Below are positions 1 through 8,845 of a stretch of DNA of 64,000 nt, piece by piece (positions within the stretch are counted from its first letter, which is position 1; every line of letters begins with the position of its first letter). Position numbers and translations under genes: made by a program. This stretch comes from Methylosinus sp. C49. GTDB taxonomy: Bacteria > Pseudomonadota > Alphaproteobacteria > Rhizobiales > Beijerinckiaceae. The notes under the pieces are model-generated. The model saw only the letters and a program-made list of their open reading frames with translations. It ran no database searches and was not told where the DNA came from. The DNA lies in the NCBI RefSeq assembly GCF_009936375.1, contig NZ_AP022332.1, forward strand, positions 2,946,501 through 3,010,500, read 5' to 3'.

Positions 1-621
1 GGCGACGCCGACCGCGTCATCATGGTCGATGAGCTCGGCCATGTGATCGATGGCGATCAGCTGATGGCGGTAGTCGCGCGCAGCTGGCGCGACGAGGGAC
101 TGCTCGCCAAGCCCGGCGTCGTCGCCACCATCATGTCCAATCTCGGCTTCGAGCGCCATTTGCAGGGGCTCGGCCTCAATCTCGAGCGCACTGCGGTGGG
201 CGACCGCTATGTCATCGAGCGCATGCGCGAGCTCGGTTACAATCTCGGCGGCGAGCAATCGGGCCATGTGATCCTCTCCGATTACGGCACCACCGGCGAC
301 GGACTCGTCACCGCCATGCAGGCGCTCGCCGCGGTCAAGAAGCTGAATCGCAATGTGAGCGAGGTGTGCCGCTGCTTCGAGCCGCTGCCGCAAGTGCTCA
401 AAAATGTGCGGGCGCGCGGCGCGCGTTCGTTGGAGCAGGCGCCCGTGGTCGCGGCGATCGAGGCGGGCCGCCGCCGTCTCGAGGGCTCGGGCCGTCTCGT
501 CATCCGCCCCTCGGGCACGGAGCCGGTCATTCGCGTGATGGGCGAAGGCGACGATCTGGAGATCGTCGGCAGCGTCGTGGACGAAATTTGCGACGCCCTC
601 ACACGGGCGGAAGCGGCGTGA
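1..621 (+). CDS. glmM: Phosphoglucosamine mutase, C-terminal part
   Basis: The reading frame is open from base 1, so the gene begins before the window; 206 C-terminal residues are visible. GlmM converts glucosamine-6-phosphate to glucosamine-1-phosphate for UDP-GlcNAc, peptidoglycan and LPS synthesis in the cytoplasm. Visible signatures are the sugar-binding loop [19 protein letters not shown] and the C-terminal phosphate-binding loop [17 protein letters not shown], both typical of the alpha-D-phosphohexomutase family. The catalytic serine loop lies outside the window. A strong hairpin follows the stop codon. Assignment to GlmM rather than another phosphohexomutase rests on these two loops. 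Confidence 0.93.
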   Translation, partial: GDADRVIMVDELGHVIDGDQLMAVVARSWRDEGLLAKPGVVATIMSNLGFERHLQGLGLNLERTAVGDRYVIERMRELGYNLGGEQSGHVILSDYGTTGDGLVTAMQALAAVKKLNRNVSEVCRCFEPLPQVLKNVRARGARSLEQAPVVAAIEAGRRRLEGSGRLVIRPSGTEPVIRVMGEGDDLEIVGSVVDEICDALTRAEAA

Positions 622-642
622 CGTTTCGAGCGAGCAGCGAAT

Positions 643-682
643 AGAGAACAGCGAGTAGCCGATTTGCTACTCGCTGTTCTCT
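643..682 (+). terminator. Hairpin terminator after glmM
   Basis: A perfect 16-bp stem (AGAGAACAGCGAGTAG at 643-658 and its complement at 667-682) encloses an 8-nt loop, followed by a pyrimidine-rich stretch (TCTTGCTCTC). It starts 21 bases after the glmM stop. The weak T tract makes it an imperfect intrinsic terminator, but the stem is long and exact. Confidence 0.65.
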
Positions 683-715
683 TCTTGCTCTCATATAGGT
701 ACATCGCCGGTAAGG

Positions 716-730
716 TTAACTCCACTTTAA
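716..730 (+). promoter_or_regulatory. Candidate CtrA binding site
   Basis: TTAA-CTCCACT-TTAA matches the alphaproteobacterial CtrA consensus TTAA-N7-TTAA exactly and lies about 80 bp upstream of the outer-membrane protein start. CtrA is the cell-cycle response regulator of this class. A match to this short consensus can occur by chance, although less often in GC-rich DNA. Confidence 0.4.
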
Positions 731-811
731 GCGTTCTCGCTCAATCTTCCTTCACATTGGCGACAGCCAAGGGTCCGCGCCGCGGTCCTCTATCGTGAAG
801 GGAAGATATTT

Positions 812-1678
812 ATGGGCAAGACCAGAGCCCTCCTCATAGCGGCCGCGATCGCTTCCGCCATGAGCGCAGGCCCCATGAGCACTGGCGCATTCGCCGCCGA
901 TCTGCTGCTGCCGCCGCCTCCGCCGATCGTGGAGCCGCCGCCGCCCGCCGATTTCGGCGGCTGGTATCTGCGCGGCGACATCGGCGTCGGCATCAATCAG
1001 ATTTCCGATTTGCGCTCGACCTTCAGTCCGACCGTGACGGTGATCGCCCCGCAATTCGAGCAGCGTTCGATCGGCGACAGCGCCTTCATCGGCGCCGGCG
1101 TCGGCTATCAGTTCAACAGCTGGTTTCGCGCCGATGTGACCGGTGAATATCGCACCGCCTCCAATTATCGCTCGACGCAGAGCTACACCGACATCTGGAC
1201 CGCCAATTGCGGATTTGTCGGCGCGCGCTGCCAGGATATCTACAATGCGCAGCATCGCGCGGCCGTCTTTCTCGCCAATGGCTATGTCGATCTCGGAACC
1301 TGGTGGGGCATAACGCCCTATGTCGGCGGCGGCGTCGGCGTCGCCGTGAACTGGCTCGACAATCTCACCGATTACGGCCCCCAGACCGGCGGCTATGGCG
1401 CCGCCCGGGATTCGAGCCGCGCCAATTTCGCCTGGGCCGTCGGCGCGGGCCTCGCCTACAATGTCACGCCCAATTTCAAGGTCGAGCTCGGCTATCGCTA
1501 TCTCGACATGGGCAAGTTCCAGACCAATGTGATCGGCTGCGCAGCCGCCGGCTGCGCGGGCGAGCGCCAGTATTTCGACGTCTCCTCGCACGACATTCGT
1601 CTCGGCTTCCGCTACGCGTTGATGGCGCCGCCGCCGACGCTGATGGCGCCTCCCGGCCCGCTGGTCCGCAAATACTGA
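812..1678 (+). CDS. Outer-membrane beta-barrel protein (Omp25/porin-like)
   Basis: The 288-residue protein has a Sec signal peptide ending at GAFA with ADLL as the likely mature N-terminus, then a proline-rich linker (PPPPPIVEPPPPADF, about residues 34-48). A barrel domain follows with alternating aromatic strands such as GWYLRGDIGVG and KVELGYRYLDMG. This layout resembles the small 8-stranded Omp25/RopB-type surface proteins of Hyphomicrobiales. The C-terminus is unusual: the last strand (DIRLGFRYALM) is followed by a Pro-rich tail and the chain does not end in Phe. The start is supported by a purine-rich AAGGGAAG about 7 nt upstream. A TTAA-N7-TTAA site lies upstream and a hairpin terminator downstream. 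Confidence 0.82.
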   Translation: MGKTRALLIAAAIASAMSAGPMSTGAFAADLLLPPPPPIVEPPPPADFGGWYLRGDIGVGINQISDLRSTFSPTVTVIAPQFEQRSIGDSAFIGAGVGYQFNSWFRADVTGEYRTASNYRSTQSYTDIWTANCGFVGARCQDIYNAQHRAAVFLANGYVDLGTWWGITPYVGGGVGVAVNWLDNLTDYGPQTGGYGAARDSSRANFAWAVGAGLAYNVTPNFKVELGYRYLDMGKFQTNVIGCAAAGCAGERQYFDVSSHDIRLGFRYALMAPPPTLMAPPGPLVRKY

Positions 1679-1706
1679 CTTTCGGCCTCTTCTTCCGAAA
1701 CCTCGG

Positions 1707-1740
1707 GGCGCGCGGCTCGCGAGAGCCTCGCGCCTTTTCT
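1707..1740 (+). terminator. Rho-independent terminator after the OMP gene
   Basis: A GC-rich hairpin (GGCGCG-C-GGCTC, loop GCGA, GAGCC-T-CGCGCC) is followed directly by TTTTCTTT. It lies 28 bases past the OMP stop and before xseA. Confidence 0.7.
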
Positions 1741-1822
1741 TTGCGCATGCGCCGCCGCAATCTTCTGGACGAGCAGCCCCGCCCCTCTCGCGGGACGGCG
1801 CAAAATCGGCCATATCTCGTCC

Positions 1823-3394
1823 ATGGCCAAGCGTCCCGCCAAATCCCCCGCCCCCGAGGGCGACGATCCCGCCCCGCCGATCGCCGCCGGGCCGAATGTG
1901 CCGGAGCTGTCCGTCTCCGAACTCGCCAATGCGCTCAAGCGCACGGTGGAGGATCGCTTCGGCCATGTGCGCGTGCGCGGCGAGATCACCAATTATCGGG
2001 GGCCGCATTCCTCCGGCCATGTCTATTTCAGCCTCAAGGACCAGAACGCCCGCCTCGACGCCGTGATCTGGAAGATGACCTTCCTGCGCCTGCGCGTGAA
2101 GCCGCAGGAGGGGCTGGAAGTCGTCGCCACCGGCAAGATCAGCACATTTCCGGGCAAATCCTCCTATCAGATCGTCATCGAGACTCTGGAGCCGGCCGGC
2201 GCCGGCGCGCTGATGGCGCTGCTCGACGAGCGGCGCAAGCGCCTCGCCGCCGAGGGCCTCTTCGACGCCGAGCGCAAAAAGCCCCTGCCCTTTCTGCCGC
2301 TCGTCGTGGGCGTCGTCACCTCGCCGACCGGCGCGGTGATTCGCGATATTCTGCATCGGCTGCTGGATCGTTTCCCGCGCCGCGTGCTGGTGTGGCCGGT
2401 TCGCGTGCAGGGCGAGACTTGCGCCGCGGAAGTGGCCGCGGCGATCGACGGCTTCAACGCTCTGCCCCCCGGCGGCCCGATTCCGCGGCCGGATGTGCTG
2501 ATCGTCGCGCGCGGCGGCGGCTCGCTCGAGGATTTGTTCGGCTTCAATGAAGAGATCGTGGTGCGCGCGGCGGCGGCGAGCGCCATTCCGCTGGTCTCTG
2601 CCATCGGCCATGAGACCGACACGACCCTCATCGATTTCGCCGCCGATCTGCGCGCCCCCACGCCCACGGGCGCCGCAGAAAAATGCGTGCCCGTGCGCGC
2701 CGAGCTGGTGGAGCATACGGCGACGCTCGCCCGCCGCCTCGCCGGGGCGGAGCGGCGGCTTCTCGACGCCAATCGGCGGCAGCTCGCCTCGCTGCAGCGC
2801 GTGCTGCCGGCTGGGACGCAATTGCTGCTCGCGCCCGCCCAGCGCGCCGATCGCGCCGGCGAGCGGCTGCGCGGCAATCTGCGCCGCGCGCTGGATGGCA
2901 GGCGGCTCGCGCTCTCCCGCGTCTCCCATGTGCTGGCCCGCCACTCGCCGCAGGCGGAGCTGGCGCGCGCCTCCGAGCGGCTGAAGGGCCTGCACGCGCG
3001 CCTGCGGCAGGGCCTCGCCGCCCGCCTCGCCCTCTCCCGCCGAGAGGCCGAGGGCGCGCAAAGGCGGCTCGACCACGCCGAGCAGCGGCTGCGCTCGGCC
3101 TTCATCCGCATATTGGACGAGCGGCAGGCGCGGCTCGACCGGCTCGATCAGCTGCGCAAGACGCTCGGCTATGAGCAGGTGCTGGCGCGCGGCTTCGCTC
3201 TGGTGCGCGACGAGACGGGCGCGCTGCTGCGGCAGGCGGCCGACATCGCGCCGGGACAAAGGCTGGATGTGCAATTTTCCGACGGCCATGTCGCCGCGCA
3301 GGCGGATGGGGACGCGCCGACTCCCGCCGCTCCACCTCCGCGGCAAAAGCGCGGAAAGGACAAGAATGGGGGCGATCAGGGGTCGCTGTTTTGA
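1823..3394 (+). CDS. xseA: Exodeoxyribonuclease VII large subunit
   Basis: The 523-residue protein has the XseA layout: an N-terminal OB-fold (about residues 25-120, VSELANALKRTVEDRFG, VRGEITNYRGPHSSGHVYF), the catalytic core (PTGAVIRDI, ARGGGSLEDLFGFNEE, SAIGHETDTTLIDFAADLRAPTPT) and a long helical coiled-coil region (about 280-450) that wraps around small XseB subunits. The enzyme degrades single-stranded DNA into acid-soluble oligonucleotides in repair. The C-terminus is a low-complexity basic tail. No xseB is visible next to it. The length is slightly above the usual 400-460 residues because of the long helical region and tail. Confidence 0.95.
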   Translation: MAKRPAKSPAPEGDDPAPPIAAGPNVPELSVSELANALKRTVEDRFGHVRVRGEITNYRGPHSSGHVYFSLKDQNARLDAVIWKMTFLRLRVKPQEGLEVVATGKISTFPGKSSYQIVIETLEPAGAGALMALLDERRKRLAAEGLFDAERKKPLPFLPLVVGVVTSPTGAVIRDILHRLLDRFPRRVLVWPVRVQGETCAAEVAAAIDGFNALPPGGPIPRPDVLIVARGGGSLEDLFGFNEEIVVRAAAASAIPLVSAIGHETDTTLIDFAADLRAPTPTGAAEKCVPVRAELVEHTATLARRLAGAERRLLDANRRQLASLQRVLPAGTQLLLAPAQRADRAGERLRGNLRRALDGRRLALSRVSHVLARHSPQAELARASERLKGLHARLRQGLAARLALSRREAEGAQRRLDHAEQRLRSAFIRILDERQARLDRLDQLRKTLGYEQVLARGFALVRDETGALLRQAADIAPGQRLDVQFSDGHVAAQADGDAPTPAAPPPRQKRGKDKNGGDQGSLF

Positions 3395-3427
3395 GCCGCG
3401 CCATTCGCGCTGACAGTGGTTGCAACA

Positions 3428-4075
3428 ATGAAACGTCGAACGCAGCTTTTGCCGAAATATTATGATATCGACTCCGATGACGCTTATGGCGGATATCTCT
3501 TTGATCTCGTCAATCGTGAGCATCTTCAGAGCGACGGCAATTGGCTGCTCGCCAAGCCTGCCTGGCCGGATGGCTATGGAAACTTGCCGCGGCATCCCTG
3601 GCGATTCCCGAACTATCTCGAAAAGCCGCGCGTTCTTTTGGAAGGGAAGCCTGGACGAGCGTTGGCCGATTTACGGAACCAAGACGGATTTTGGTTCGTC
3701 TCGCGCGCGATGAAGGCTCTTTTGGAGCAGATAGATCCGCACGCCTGCGAATTTCGCGAATGCGAAACCGTCTTTGCGTCCGGCGACGCTGGTCCCGAAT
3801 ATTGGCTCTGCTCGGTGACGCGATTTCTCTTCGGCAAGGATGTGATCGATTGCGGAGCGATCGAGGGGTTGACGCTTCGACCGGCGCCGAACGGATTCGT
3901 CGATTATGTCGTCTATCCTCGGACAAAGATACGTTTCAAACCCGAAACCATAGGCTCGGCGCATCTGTTCCGCGTCGTCGAGTTGGGCAGAAGCATATTT
4001 TGTGATCAGTCCGTGAAAGACGCCTGCAAAACAGCGGGGATCAAAGGCGTGAGCTTCGACAAAATGGGCGCATAG
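3428..4075 (+). CDS. Imm11-like (DUF1629) protein, orphan
   Basis: The protein has about 215 residues. The C-terminal third reads GSAHLFRVVELGRSIFCDQ followed by VKDACKTAGIKGVSFD, which matches the pattern of Imm11 (formerly DUF1629) proteins, predicted immunity proteins of polymorphic-toxin systems. An upstream in-frame GTG at 3416 is possible, but the ATG at 3428 is more natural; neither has a clear Shine-Dalgarno. Codon use is less GC-biased than in xseA, and the gene sits in a small variable patch with a palindromic repeat. No toxin gene is seen nearby, so a role in immunity is inferred only from the family. Confidence 0.6.
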   Translation: MKRRTQLLPKYYDIDSDDAYGGYLFDLVNREHLQSDGNWLLAKPAWPDGYGNLPRHPWRFPNYLEKPRVLLEGKPGRALADLRNQDGFWFVSRAMKALLEQIDPHACEFRECETVFASGDAGPEYWLCSVTRFLFGKDVIDCGAIEGLTLRPAPNGFVDYVVYPRTKIRFKPETIGSAHLFRVVELGRSIFCDQSVKDACKTAGIKGVSFDKMGA

Positions 4076-4112
4076 CCTGAAACCCCGGCCATCCGCGTCG
4101 CAAACCCAATCC

Positions 4113-4219
4113 CCTCATCCTGAGGAAGCCCCGAAGGGGCTGTCTCGAAGGATGGGCCGCAGCGCCTGGAGCATCCTTCGAGGCTTTTTGCGTTCCGCAG
4201 AAAGCGCCTCAGGATGAGG
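4113..4219. repeat. Nested palindromic repeat (REP-like)
   Basis: The outer arms CCTCATCCTGAGG (4113-4125) and CCTCAGGATGAGG (4207-4219) are exact reverse complements. An inner pair, CTCGAAGGATG and CATCCTTCGAG, and a small hairpin GCCCCGAAGGGGC are nested inside. The pattern resembles the dispersed palindromic intergenic repeats common in Hyphomicrobiales genomes. Confidence 0.75.
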
Positions 4220-4255
4220 GAGTTGGATAGGTCGCCCATTCGATCTCGACTCCTT

Positions 4256-4732
4256 ATGAACGAGCAAAAGCGCTCGCGCCAAATTCACGACTCCGACGAC
4301 CCGAGTCCAGGCGTTGACAAACGACTGAGATCAGCTATTGTTAATCAAAATATATTATTGAATATATTAGTGTTTTTCGCTCGAATCGCGACTTCCGAGC
4401 CCAACGGAGATAATGTGACACAGATGCCCGTCGAGCTGCAGATCGCTGGATTCTTCGTATGGGCGTTTGCGCTGATTTACGGGCTTGCGTATGCGAATTT
4501 AGCTTTTCTTCGGACAAAAATTCCGCAAGTCGACGCGAAAAAATATTGGTTTAAATTTGTTGCGTCGCGCGGGTTATATTTCGACCCTGAAGAGATGTGG
4601 AAGAAGGAAAAAATATTCAATGACGACGAGATTAAACTAATTATGCGATGGCAGTTCGCGGTGCATGTTCAAATCTTCATTATCGCTCCTATTCTTGGGA
4701 TTATAAGCGCTTATCTTGTGGGGTGGAATTGA
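4256..4732 (+). CDS. Hypothetical small membrane protein
   Basis: The protein has 158 residues from the ATG at 4256. An earlier ATG at 4214 lies inside the palindromic repeat and is less likely. Three hydrophobic segments are visible: near residues 25-45 (NILLNILVFFARIA), 60-82 (IAGFFVWAFALIYGLAYANLAF) and the C-terminus (FIIAPILGIISAYLVGWN). The middle part is polar and Lys-rich (EEMWKKEKIF). The DNA is AT-richer than the flanks, suggesting transfer. I do not recognise the family. Confidence 0.5.
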   Translation: MNEQKRSRQIHDSDDPSPGVDKRLRSAIVNQNILLNILVFFARIATSEPNGDNVTQMPVELQIAGFFVWAFALIYGLAYANLAFLRTKIPQVDAKKYWFKFVASRGLYFDPEEMWKKEKIFNDDEIKLIMRWQFAVHVQIFIIAPILGIISAYLVGWN

Positions 4733-4821
4733 CGATGGTTGCCGCGTAAGCCGGCATCTCGGGTCACGCTGGCAAAAAAGCGCCTCGCGATGAGGGCGCC
4801 GTTGATCGCTCGAGGGCGCAC

Positions 4822-5358
4822 GTGCGCGTATATGACAAATATATAAGCAGCGCAAGGCTTGTATTGCTCGGCGCATTCCTGCCTCTTTTGGCGCTATCGC
4901 TTTTTATTAGATACACTTACGGCAATCACCTCGCCTCATTCGAAACATGCTACCCTGTTATCGTTAGCTACTTTATTATATCTACAATTTCAATGTGTTA
5001 TGTGACATTCTGACGCATCGACGTCTTGTATTTGTATTTTTTGAGACGGTGCAGAAAATTGTCGCGTTCACAGCTCGTGTTCTTTTTGCTGTATATTTAT
5101 ATCGGCTATTCAGTAATGTTGGCCCTTGCGGCCTATGCCGTGTTTGCGGACTTCCGCACGCCGGTTCGTGAGTTTCTGGACGGCGGCTCGATACGAAACA
5201 TCTTGGCGCCGTTCGGAGTAATCCCTTTTTCGGTGATGTGGGCCCGCGTGGCGACCTCAAATCTATTGGCTGTCCGCAGAAATATACGCATGTGTAAGAA
5301 GGATAGCGCGTTCATCGACGACTTCGGTCACGGAATCCGACCTCGTCGTCGAGCGTAA
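4822..5358 (+). pseudogene. Small multi-span membrane protein interrupted by an in-frame stop
   Basis: Two reading frames in the same phase, 4822-5013 (GTG start, 63 residues) and 5026-5358 (TTG start, 110 residues), are separated only by a TGA at 5011-5013 and four further codons. Both halves encode hydrophobic segments (LVLLGAFLPLLALSLFI, YPVIVSYFIISTISMCYV, QLVFFLLYIYIGYSVMLALAAYAVF, IPFSVMWARVATSNLLAV). Read through, they would form one four-span protein of about 178 residues, which suggests a nonsense mutation. Two independent tiny proteins are possible but less economical. Function is unknown. Confidence 0.4.
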
Positions 5359-5497
5359 AAAGGATAGCGACAGCGGCGTCGCCCGACGCTCCTTCATTCA
5401 TTTTTTACCGGAACATGTCCAGGCGCCCCACCCCGCCTCGAACGCGGTTGCGCAGCGAAACGGCGCTCGCCATATGCTCGAACAGGAGGCCCGCTCC

Positions 5498-5977
5498 ATG
5501 TTCAAGCGCTCTTCGTCGCCGCAGTCCGACGGTCTGAGGCTCCAGGCAATGGACGCCGAGGACCTGTCCTGCCTCTCCGCTCTGCTCCAGGACGCGCTGG
5601 TCCGGGTCGGGGACATCGCCTTCCTGCCCGAGCAGCGGCGTTTCGCCTTCGTCGGTTGCCGTTACGACTGGGCCGCCGCAGAGCAGGGCAAACGCGAGCG
5701 TTGTCACTCCGGCGTCCATTTCGACGGGGTGCGGCGGGTCCGCCATCTGCGGATCGCCCGTGACAAGCCCGACGCGATTTTGGACCTTCTGGCCGTCACT
5801 TTCGAGCCCGCCGCCGAGCCTCCCGGGGGCGTGGTGACGCTGGTTTTCGCCGGCGGAGCGGCGATTTCGCTCGATGTGGAATGCGTCGAGGCCCGCCTTC
5901 AGGACCTCGGACCGCGCTGGGCCGCGAAGGCCTGTCCGTCACATGAGCTTGACGAAGACGGCGAGGGAGGGTCATGA
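5498..5977 (+). CDS. DUF2948 family protein
   Basis: The protein has 159 residues from the ATG at 5498, chosen because AGGAGG sits 8 nt upstream; an in-frame ATG at 5474 lacks one. It resembles the DUF2948 family, whose genes commonly lie directly before hisD in alphaproteobacteria, as here (28-bp gap). Typical pieces are LRLQAMDAEDLSCLSALLQDA, FAFVGCRYDW and GVVTLVFAGGAAISLDVECVEA. The molecular role is unknown; context suggests co-expression with hisD. Confidence 0.85.
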   Translation: MFKRSSSPQSDGLRLQAMDAEDLSCLSALLQDALVRVGDIAFLPEQRRFAFVGCRYDWAAAEQGKRERCHSGVHFDGVRRVRHLRIARDKPDAILDLLAVTFEPAAEPPGGVVTLVFAGGAAISLDVECVEARLQDLGPRWAAKACPSHELDEDGEGGS

Positions 5978-6005
5978 CAACCGGAAATACCGGTTGGAGA
6001 AGAAC

Positions 6006-7307
6006 ATGACTTGGCGATTGGATGCGTCGGCGGCGGATTTCGAGGAGCGCTTCACCGCGCTGCTGGCGACGAAGCGCGAGGCCGCCCAGGACGTCGACGA
6101 CACGGTCCGCGGCATTATCGAGGATGTGGCCGCCCGCGGCGACGAGGCGCTGATCGATTATTCCAAGCGCTTCGACCATATCGACCTCGCCGAAACCGGC
6201 ATCGCGCTGACGAAAGCCGAGATCGACGCCGCCGAGGCCAAGGTCCCGAAGGAGACGCTCGAGGCGCTCGACCTCGCCCACGCCCGTATCGCCGCCTTCC
6301 ACGAGCGCCAGCGGCCGCAGGACCTGCGCTATAAGGACGAAGCCGGCGTCGAGCTCGGCTGGCGCTGGAGCGCGCTCGAATCCGTCGGCCTCTATGTGCC
6401 CGGCGGCACCGCCTCCTACCCCTCCTCCGTGCTGATGAACGCCGTGCCGGCCAAAGTGGCGGGCGTCGATCGGCTGGTGATGGTGGTCCCCGCCCCCCAT
6501 GGGGTGATCGACCCGCTGGTGCTGGCCGCCGCCAAGCGCGCCGGCGTCGACGAGGTCTATCGCGTCGGCGGCGCGCAGGCCGTCGCCGCGCTGGCCTATG
6601 GCACCAAGACCATTCGCCCCGTCGCCAAGATCGTCGGCCCCGGCAACGCCTGGGTGGCGGCCGCCAAGCGCCGCGTCTTCGGCCTCGTCGGCATAGACAT
6701 GATCGCCGGCCCCTCGGAAATTCTCGTGCTCGCCGATAAGACCGCCAATCCCGATTGGGTGGCGATCGACCTGCTCGCCCAGGCCGAGCACGACGAATCG
6801 GCGCAGTCGATCCTCATCACCGACGATCCTGCCTTCGCCGACGCGGCCGCCGCCGCCGTCGAGCGCCAGCTGGCGACGCTGTCGCGTTTCGAGATCGCCT
6901 CCAAGAGCTGGCGCGATTATGGCGCGATCATCGTGACCAAGAGCCTCGCCGATTCCATTCCGCTCGCCGACCGCATCGCCGCCGAGCATTTGGAGATCGT
7001 CTCGGAAGACGCCGAGGAATTGGCCGCCAAGGTGCGCAACGCCGGCGCGATCTTCATCGGCGCCTATACGCCGGAGGCGATCGGCGATTATGTCGGCGGC
7101 TCCAACCATGTGCTGCCGACGGCGCGCTCGGCGCGCTTCTCCTCCGGCCTCAGCGTGCTGGATTTCGTGAAGCGTACGTCGATCTTGAAGTGCGACGCCG
7201 CCTCGCTGAAGGAGATCGGCCCCGCCGCCGTCGCTCTCGGCGACGCCGAGCGGCTGCAGGCGCATGCGCGCTCTGTGGCCGTGCGCCTCGATCAGCGCGG
7301 GGCGTGA
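6006..7307 (+). CDS. hisD: Histidinol dehydrogenase
   Basis: The 433-residue enzyme catalyses the last two steps of histidine synthesis, oxidising L-histidinol to L-histidine with two NAD+. The start at 6006 gives the family N-terminus [16 protein letters not shown]. Recognisable regions are [22 protein letters not shown] (abbreviated here to its first 20 residues, [20 protein letters not shown]), [15 protein letters not shown], the zinc-ligand segment [24 protein letters not shown] and the C-terminal [20 protein letters not shown]. It forms a tight run with the DUF2948, UPF0262 and phosphatase genes, an arrangement common in this class. Confidence 0.97.
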   Translation: MTWRLDASAADFEERFTALLATKREAAQDVDDTVRGIIEDVAARGDEALIDYSKRFDHIDLAETGIALTKAEIDAAEAKVPKETLEALDLAHARIAAFHERQRPQDLRYKDEAGVELGWRWSALESVGLYVPGGTASYPSSVLMNAVPAKVAGVDRLVMVVPAPHGVIDPLVLAAAKRAGVDEVYRVGGAQAVAALAYGTKTIRPVAKIVGPGNAWVAAAKRRVFGLVGIDMIAGPSEILVLADKTANPDWVAIDLLAQAEHDESAQSILITDDPAFADAAAAAVERQLATLSRFEIASKSWRDYGAIIVTKSLADSIPLADRIAAEHLEIVSEDAEELAAKVRNAGAIFIGAYTPEAIGDYVGGSNHVLPTARSARFSSGLSVLDFVKRTSILKCDAASLKEIGPAAVALGDAERLQAHARSVAVRLDQRGA

Positions 7308-7308
7308 G

Positions 7309-7788
7309 GTGGCGACGAGCGCGACCAAGCGGCTGATCTCCGTCACGCTCGATGAGGCATCCATCGGGCGCGGCACGGCCGATCAGGAGCATGAGCGCGC
7401 CATCGCCATCTATGATCTCATCGAGGACAACAGCTTCGCGCTGGAAGGGCATGACGGCGGGCCTTACGCCCTCGTCATCGCCCTGCATGACGCCAAGCTC
7501 GTCTTCGACGTCCGCGACGAGGCCGGCGCCACCATCGTCACGCATATTTTGTCGCTGACGCCGTTCAAGCGCCTGCTGAAAGACTATTTTCTCGTTTGCG
7601 AGACCTATTACGCCGCGATCCGCACCGCGACGCCGAGCCGGATCGAGGCGATCGACATGGGCCGGCGCGGGCTGCACAATGAAGGCGCGGCCCTGCTCGC
7701 CGAACGGCTGAAGGGCAAGATCGACTGCGACTCGGACACTGCGCGCCGCCTCTTCACGCTGGTCACGGCCCTGCATTGGAAGGGCTGA
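7309..7788 (+). CDS. UPF0262 family protein
   Basis: The protein has 159 residues from the GTG at 7309, two bases after the hisD stop. The sequence ([34 protein letters not shown] and further, starting with [20 protein letters not shown]) matches UPF0262, a family of uncharacterised proteins almost always located after hisD in Hyphomicrobiales. An acidic, alpha/beta cytosolic protein is suggested and no catalytic motif is evident. Translational coupling to hisD is likely from the spacing. Confidence 0.88.
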   Translation: MATSATKRLISVTLDEASIGRGTADQEHERAIAIYDLIEDNSFALEGHDGGPYALVIALHDAKLVFDVRDEAGATIVTHILSLTPFKRLLKDYFLVCETYYAAIRTATPSRIEAIDMGRRGLHNEGAALLAERLKGKIDCDSDTARRLFTLVTALHWKG

Positions 7789-7792
7789 GCCC

Positions 7793-8251
7793 ATGCCGGA
7801 GGGAGGCGGACCCGTATCGCGGCCGAGCGCCGTGCTGTTCGCCTGCACGCAGAACGCCGTGCGCTCGCCCATGGCGGAAGCGCTGGGGCGGCATTATTTC
7901 GGCCGCGAGATCTATTTCGCCTCCGCCGGCCTGAAGCGCGGCGAGAGCGACCCTTTCGCCATCGCCGTGATGGACGAGCTCGGCGTCGATATCTCCCGCC
8001 ACAAGCCGCACACTTTCGAGGATTTGGAGGATTCCAACTTCGATCTGATCGTCACTCTATCGCCGGAATCGCATCACAAGGCGCTGGAGTTCACGCGCAC
8101 CATGGCGGTCGACGTCGTCTATTGGCCGACGCTCGACGCCACCGCGACCAGCGGCTCGCGCGAGACGATTTTGGAGTCTTATCGCGCCGTGCGGGATTCG
8201 CTGGCCAAGCGCATTTTGAAGCTGCTGTCGGTGGAGCATGGATCGGATTGA
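7793..8251 (+). CDS. Low-molecular-weight phosphotyrosine phosphatase family protein
   Basis: The 152-residue protein has the family P-loop near its N-terminus, CTQNAVRSPMAEAL (Cys-X5-Arg-Ser). The C-terminal half holds DVVYWPTLDATATSGSRE, where the general-acid Asp of the family is expected. Members dephosphorylate tyrosine or act as arsenate-reductase-like enzymes; which applies here cannot be told from sequence. It starts five bases after the UPF0262 gene and closes the hisD cluster. A 12-bp perfect hairpin follows. Confidence 0.85.
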   Translation: MPEGGGPVSRPSAVLFACTQNAVRSPMAEALGRHYFGREIYFASAGLKRGESDPFAIAVMDELGVDISRHKPHTFEDLEDSNFDLIVTLSPESHHKALEFTRTMAVDVVYWPTLDATATSGSRETILESYRAVRDSLAKRILKLLSVEHGSD

Positions 8252-8257
8252 GGCCTC

Positions 8258-8286
8258 GTCTTCGTGGCGTGATGCGCCACGAAGAC
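8258..8286. terminator. Perfect 12-bp hairpin between convergent genes
   Basis: GTCTTCGTGGCG (8258-8269) and CGCCACGAAGAC (8275-8286) pair exactly around a 5-nt loop, between the ends of the phosphatase gene (plus) and the MAPEG gene (minus). There is no long T tract, so it may act as a bidirectional terminator or simply be a repeat. Confidence 0.5.
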
Positions 8287-8301
8287 ACGAAGGACACGCA
8301 A

Positions 8302-8712
8302 TCACCCACGCGCCAGAATAGCGAAGAGCAGCGTGAGCTGACAGAAGAAGCCGATGAGGAACATCGGCGTGCGCAGCCACGGCAGGCCGAGCGTGTAGAC
8401 GACATAATGCGCCGCGCGCGAGGCGAAGAACAAGAGCGCAGCGAGCGCCGTCGCGGAAGTGCCGCCACCGACGATCTGAATCGTCAGCGCCAGCACGGCG
8501 AAGACGACGAGATTTTCGATCATATTCGTATGGGCGTTTTTGGCGCGCTGCGCCCATGGCGCCTTCGTCGCCACTTCATGCCGAGGATCGCTGAAGGTCG
8601 CGATCGGCCCCAGCTCCAGAATGCGCTGCAGAATATAGGGAATCCACAAGACAGAGGCGAGGCCGGCGGTCAGCACGGTCCAATAGAGCTCGGGAGAAAT
8701 TGCGTTGGTCAT
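8302..8712 (-). CDS. MAPEG family membrane protein
   Basis: The 136-residue protein has four predicted transmembrane helices and the MAPEG layout (YWTVLTAGLASVLWIPY; NAHTNMIENLVVFAVLAL; AALLFFASRAAHYVVYTLG; PMFLIGFFCQLTLLFAIL). The family includes glutathione-dependent membrane enzymes; most bacterial members are uncharacterised. It is convergent with the hisD cluster. Function beyond the family is not predictable. Confidence 0.85.
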   Translation of the reverse strand: MTNAISPELYWTVLTAGLASVLWIPYILQRILELGPIATFSDPRHEVATKAPWAQRAKNAHTNMIENLVVFAVLALTIQIVGGGTSATALAALLFFASRAAHYVVYTLGLPWLRTPMFLIGFFCQLTLLFAILARG

Positions 8713-8845
8713 AGCGTGTCGCGCTCCTCATTCGTCGAAGACGAGACGCAAGCTAGCGAAACGCCTCACCTTGGTGAAGTACGCAGAAATTTCGCTGATA
8801 CTGACGAGCTATGTCGATACGGCAATAAATGATACTAAGGCGCAT

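Noticed and set aside
752-3595. A 947-codon minus-strand frame opposite the OMP and xseA genes
   Set aside because: It is low-complexity Arg/Ala/Gly-rich and lies wholly antisense to two well-supported genes; long shadow frames are expected in GC-rich DNA.
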